Below, piece by piece: positions 59,808 to 64,000 of a stretch of 64,000 bases of DNA. Made by a program: the position numbers and the translations under genes. Numbering within the stretch: position 1 is the first letter of the stretch; every line of letters begins with the position of its first letter. Below the pieces are notes generated by a model, which had not been told where the DNA came from, did not search any database, and saw nothing but the letters and a program-made list of their open reading frames with translations. This stretch comes from Sisyra terminalis (lineage: Eukaryota > Arthropoda > Insecta > Neuroptera > Sisyridae), in assembly GCA_958496175.1 (NCBI GenBank), contig OY292277.1, positions 44,961,050-45,025,049 on the forward strand, written 5' to 3'.

Positions 59808-62800
59808 GTATCCTTTTTATAGTTCAACGAAACACGAGCGTTTTTTCTTGGATTCCATTAAAATATTAACACTATTTCTTACAACTACTCGCTTGAAACT
59901 TACACCCCTACAATATTTTCTGACATATCAGTCTTAAGAGGATATTACTTTAATCAAAACTATTTTTACTTTGTCTTCTATATTTTAACATTTAACCTAT
60001 AACTATTAGCGATAATATTTCAGACTTAAAGGGCTTAAACCGCATATTTACGAATATAACTTTCTTTTCTAGCAATGTCGCCTATTTTAGATCCTTTTTT
60101 AGGTCTGGCAATATTGTTCTCAACTTGTTTTTATTCTATACGCGATTTTTTTGTTAATTTAGTTCTAATATGGTATATTTTTCACTTTTGTGGCTAAATT
60201 TTCATTGTAGGCCGATTTATTTGCGAATTAAAGTAAAAACAACGTAGAAAATGCAACGTTGCCAGATATTGATCTACCTAAAAGGGACTTAAGCCCTAGA
60301 TTATGTTAAGTTTCGCATGAAGATATCAGCGATCAACTGACGAAGCATTGTGAATTTGGAAATTACTTGGTTCACCTATAAACTTTTTTCCATTCTTACC
60401 ATTTTTTTTTATAACCACTAAAGTCGTTTAGCGACTCTAGGGTTAATTAAATCTTTTATCGAGAAATATTGAAAATTTGCACGATACGAGGATCGAACCC
60501 ACTACCTATTAGTTTTGGAGCGGTCATTCAGACCACTCGGCTACCAGCAGGCTTCTTACCATAATTTATTCTATACGTTTCTTATATTTTTACCAATGCC
60601 CAAAAAGATTTTCTGACGTAATGACCCAATGCGTATATCGATTGCCAAGCAATCACTTCTACAGTCATTAAGATTTTTTTATAAGTGCAGTGGGGAATTA
60701 TGAGAAAAAGGGTGATTTCTCTATGCTTATAAATAGGCATTGTAGATATTTCTATAAGGAATTTTTTATACACTCTGATTGAATTTTTACACGATTTTCT
60801 ATCTTTACCATCAAATATTTTGCTTAGAAACCTCCAAATGTTAATGGTTTTGGTATTGATCGACGCGGAATACTTCAAAGACCATCGCTATTTTTTCAAA
60901 AAAGTTCATTTCTATAAAAAAAGCTATCACGAATTGATTGCGATCCCGCATAACTTTCCTCCATTTAAGCGATTCAAAACTACGCAACTTGACGATTTTT
61001 TTACTCCGTTAATAAGTCCTAAATTGAATTGAAATTTTACAGAGATGTGGCTCAAATAGTTGACTACCTATAGTATTAATTTCAATTTTTTTCCAATACT
61101 TGCTTTTTTTAAAATTACCGTACGAGGTATTGGTTCTCTTCATTCTCATTTACTGTTGTGCGACACATACAATGGATACATACACAATATAGCACAATAT
61201 AGCGACACAATAGGAATTTCAATGATAGTATCGTTAAAGTGTAGTCAAAGATTGTCACCATTGTCACCCCCCAATTTTCTTAATAAATAAACACTAGAGA
61301 GCGTTTGGTTCGGCAGCGGTGCTGCCTCTACATTTCATGAATGATCCCCTTGTACAAAAGTCCCACCACCATTCAACCTCAAAATTGCAATAAATTAATA
61401 ATTTCTATGGTAATTAAATTTTAGCAACAGATGTATCAATTCCAGATCTCTTTGTTCTAGATTCTATCAAAAATTAAATTTTAAACAAAAATGTTTTTAC
61501 AAAAGATTTCGCCAGTTTACTACTTATACTAAATGCATTCATTGTTTAAAAAAATTCAATAGTTCACTAATTCATTTCTACATAATTTAAAGAAATGACT
61601 ACAATATGTAAACAATTAATCATATGGGAGGACAAGTATAAATAAAATTGGAATTTAGTAACTGGCATACAATTAGCAATATATCAAAAAACAATGCCTC
61701 ATTCATAGTCCAATTCTATTTTGATCGCAAATTAATTAAATTCTTGAATCCATTGACATAAATTATATTGTTTTTTGTGTATTTTTTAATATGAAATTAT
61801 ACATTCTTTTTATTGAATATGAAACAGTACTAGCTTTATACAAGTAGTTTTGGTAAAGATATATTCTTTATGGTTTTATTCATCTTTGTCTTTGGCATAT
61901 TTATAGTAAATTTATGAGAAATATATTACTGTGAAGGTTTTAAAGGCAAAGAAATCAACATAAAGCACTATATGTACTTTAAGGAATAGTCGATTTTATA
62001 ATGGTAAACATGCATTTAAAAGAACAGTACCAGCTTAATACAAGTAGTTTTGATAGATATATTTATATTTTTGTTCATCTTTGTCTTTCGCATAGTTATA
62101 GTAAAATTTTTGAGAAATTTGTTACTGTGAAGATAAGAAAGACAAAGAAATCAACATAAAGCACTGTAAGAAATAGTCGATTTTTTAATGGTAAATATGC
62201 ATTTGAAAAAAATGATCCTTAACAATTTAAAACAGACATGTGTACGACTATTGCACATCAGTCCATCAGCAAAGCACTAGTCGATCTAATTCAATAACAA
62301 ATTCGAACAGCCAAACAAATGTGACAAAACCAGGAAGCAAAAAAAGCGGACAAGTATCCGGAGGTGGTGCTCAACTTGTTGGATTAGAACTCTACAAACG
62401 ACTACGAGAATTTCTTCGAAAGTATCTCATAGTTTTACTAGATGTAAGTTATTGTATAAAAATAGCCTTACGATTTATTCAAAAAGCGAATCCTTGCCCC
62501 TTTTTCGTTGATATACGTTGGGATATAAAGAAAGAATCCCTAACATACTACATAAGCTTTCATTACTAATGAGTATCTTCAATAAAGAGCAAATATCTCT
62601 TATTACAAAAATATGATGAATCGAATTGTTATTAATTTAATGGATATGTTTTAGGATGGCATGGATTTGATGGATGAGGCTGTTTTGCAATTTTACACTC
62701 GACAGTGGGAAGAATATCAATTCAGTAGTAAAGTATTAAATGGGGTTTGTGCTTATTTAAATAGACATTGGGTACGAAGAGAGTGTGAAGAAGGCAGAAA

Positions 62801-64000
62801 AGGCATTTATGAAATCTATCAACTGGCTCTTGTAACTTGGCGTGACAATCTTTTCAACCATTTAAATAAACAAGTAAGTTAAAGTTATATTGCTTAACAA
62901 AAATATTATATCCTCTTTATGATCACAATATCTGGTGTACAATTTGTGCATAACACTAAGTTTTGTATCGTTGTGCTATGCATAAATTATATTTGTTATT
63001 TTACTTCATTCAGTGATTAACACAGTAAATGAACCAAAGTTTGAATTTCTTTTTATATTTTAGGTGACGAATGCTGTTTTGAAATTGATAGAACGGGAAA
63101 GATCTGGAGAGCCAATTAATACACGACTTGTTTCGGGAGTGATAAATTGTTATGTGGAGTTAGGTTTGAATGAGGAAGAAGCCGCCGGGCCAGGATTACG
63201 AGGGCCAAATTTAACCGTTTATAAAGATTCTTTTGAAAACATATTTTTAGAAGATACTGAAAGGTTTTATACACGAGAGAGTACTGAATTTTTGAGGCAA
63301 AATCCTGTTACGGAATATATGAAAAAAGTATGTGATAAATTTGGATATCTTGGGTGGATTTTAACTTTTGAATTATTTTTATAGGCTGAGCAAAGATTGC
63401 TGGAAGAATCTAAAAGAGTTCAAGTTTACTTACATGAAACGACTTTGGAACGTTTGGCCAAGACATGTGAACGAGTTTTGATTGAAAAGCATTTGGAAAT
63501 GTTTCATTCGGAGTTTCAACATTTGTTGGATGCTGATAAGCATGATGATCTTGGTCGCATGTATCAGTTGGCTGCACGGATTCCAGACGGTTTAGGCGAA
63601 TTGAGGTCTTTGTTAGAATCGCATATTACTCATCAGGGTTTGGCGGCAATCGATAAATGTGGTGACAGTGCTAATAATGTACAGAAAAAAATTAATGTTT
63701 ACCAAATATTATTTTTAATATAATTTAATACTTTAGGATCCTAAAATATACGTAAATACAATATTAGAAGTGCATAAAAAATACAATGCATTGGTGCTCA
63801 CGGCTTTTAATAATGATAGTGGATTTGTCGCGGCTTTGGATAAAGCTTGTGGCAAGTTCATTAACAACAATACAGTCACGAAAATTGCCAATTCGTCAAG
63901 TAAAAGCCCAGAATTGTTGGCTAAATATTGTGATTTGTTACTTAAAAAGTCCAGTAAAAATCCTGAAGAGGCTGAATTGGAGGATACTCTTAATCAAGTT
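59617..64000 (+). CDS. Cul1: Cullin-1, N-terminal half (join 59617-59807, 62236-62443, 62655-62873, 63064-63327, 63385-63678, 63737-64000 and beyond)
   Basis: Six coding exons join in phase to 480 codons of Cullin-1, the scaffold of SCF (Skp1-Cullin-F-box) ubiquitin ligases. The N-terminal helical repeats that bind Skp1/F-box are present: [146 protein letters not shown], and [20 protein letters not shown] near the right edge. The cullin-homology and neddylation domains lie beyond 64000. Start at MSSANAHKG in context GTGAAAATG; a His/Gly/Ser-rich insert precedes the first helix, unlike vertebrate CUL1. Identity is secure. Confidence 0.97.
60403..60552 (-). mobile_element. tRNA-derived SINE, - strand
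   Basis: On the - strand the head has A box TAGCCGAGTGG and B box GGGTTCGATCC, then the body, then an A-tail (T run at 60402-60410). Perfect direct repeats TTCTTACCAT (60393-60402 and 60553-60562). Same family as 48189-48345. Confidence 0.88.
61822..62215. repeat. Two-unit tandem repeat, ~197 bp
   Basis: Direct copies sharing TACAAGTAGTTTTG, TTCATCTTTGTCTTT, CAAAGAAATCAACATAAAGC and AATAGTCGATTTT. Confidence 0.87.
62236..62443 (+). CDS. Cul1: Cul1 coding exon 2
   Basis: Acceptor TTTAAAACAG; donor GTAAGT. Completes Thr, then [12 protein letters not shown], a Ser/Asn-rich linker, [20 protein letters not shown] and YLIVLLD. Confidence 0.96.
62655..62873 (+). CDS. Cul1: Cul1 coding exon 3
   Basis: 73 codons, phase 0 at both ends. 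Acceptor TTTTAG, donor [26 protein letters not shown], then [20 protein letters not shown] and [15 protein letters not shown]. Confidence 0.97.
63064..63327 (+). CDS. Cul1: Cul1 coding exon 4
   Basis: 88 codons, phase 0. Acceptor TATTTTAG, donor [26 protein letters not shown] to [13 protein letters not shown]. Confidence 0.97.
63385..63678 (+). CDS. Cul1: Cul1 coding exon 5
   Basis: 98 codons, phase 0. Acceptor TTTTATAG, donor [26 protein letters not shown] to [14 protein letters not shown]. Confidence 0.97.
63737..64000 (+). CDS. Cul1: Cul1 coding exon 6 (cut by window edge)
   Basis: Acceptor ACTTTAG; open for 88 codons to the last base. [20 protein letters not shown] to [10 protein letters not shown]. 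No donor inside the window. Confidence 0.97.

Larger units (their letters stand above)
59808..62235. other. Cul1 intron 1, 2.4 kb
   Basis: Contains a SINE (60403-60552) and a two-unit tandem repeat that ends about 20 bases before the next acceptor. No exon-like frame of note. Confidence 0.7.

Noticed and set aside
60582..61290. Open frames in Cul1 intron 1
   Set aside because: No similarity, AT-rich, and not in phase with any Cul1 splice pair.

Overview
The window is nuclear DNA of an animal, most likely an insect. It is AT-rich, has long introns bounded by GT-AG splice sites, and is dense in DNA transposons, a jockey-type LINE and tRNA-derived SINEs. I could not fix the order or species. 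There are no prokaryotic features and no CRISPR array.

Three host protein genes are supported by spliced reading frames. (1) The 3' part of a membrane-bound alkaline phosphatase gene on the + strand has five exons between 4655 and 23087, and its 5' exons lie left of the window. (2) A complete DAZAP2-like gene on the - strand has five coding exons from 55609 down to 37795 and encodes a 195-residue proline/tyrosine-rich adaptor with two PPxY motifs. (3) The 5' half of Cullin-1 on the + strand has a 5' exon at 59399, a start codon at 59617, and runs off the right edge. The DAZAP2-like and Cul1 genes are divergent, about 3.8 kb apart. A CRE-like octamer at 58504 lies in the likely Cul1 promoter area.

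The rest is mainly mobile DNA, much of it nested. 260-3698 is an element with ~430-bp inverted ends that carries relics of a SWIM-type protein. Into it have inserted a long foldback element (351-1186, 8-bp target duplication) and a 5'-truncated LINE (2058-2748, 10-bp target duplication). The 11.6-kb second ALP intron holds a mariner with two nonsense codons inside an older TIR element, and a tandem segmental duplication (7556-10418 versus 10493-15264) that also carries two copies of a second, decayed Tc1/mariner-like transposase. The fifth ALP exon follows a second SWIM element that is itself split by a Sola-like element.

Between ALP and the DAZAP2-like gene lies a 6.3-kb near-perfect palindrome (28218-34555). 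Each ~3-kb arm is itself a diverged 2-kb palindrome bounded by tRNA-like modules, and each arm also carries exon-like blocks with conserved splice sites and open frames. The DAZAP2-like introns contain a five-unit ~310-bp tandem array, several hAT MITEs, a SINE, SWIM-element remnants and another foldback element.

The two most notable findings are this nested palindrome and a family of five foldback-type elements (351-1186, 17934-18606, 23327-24345, 35095-36132, 54044-54859). Members of that family share short internal motifs but little other sequence, and four of the five have 8-bp target-site duplications that can be read directly.
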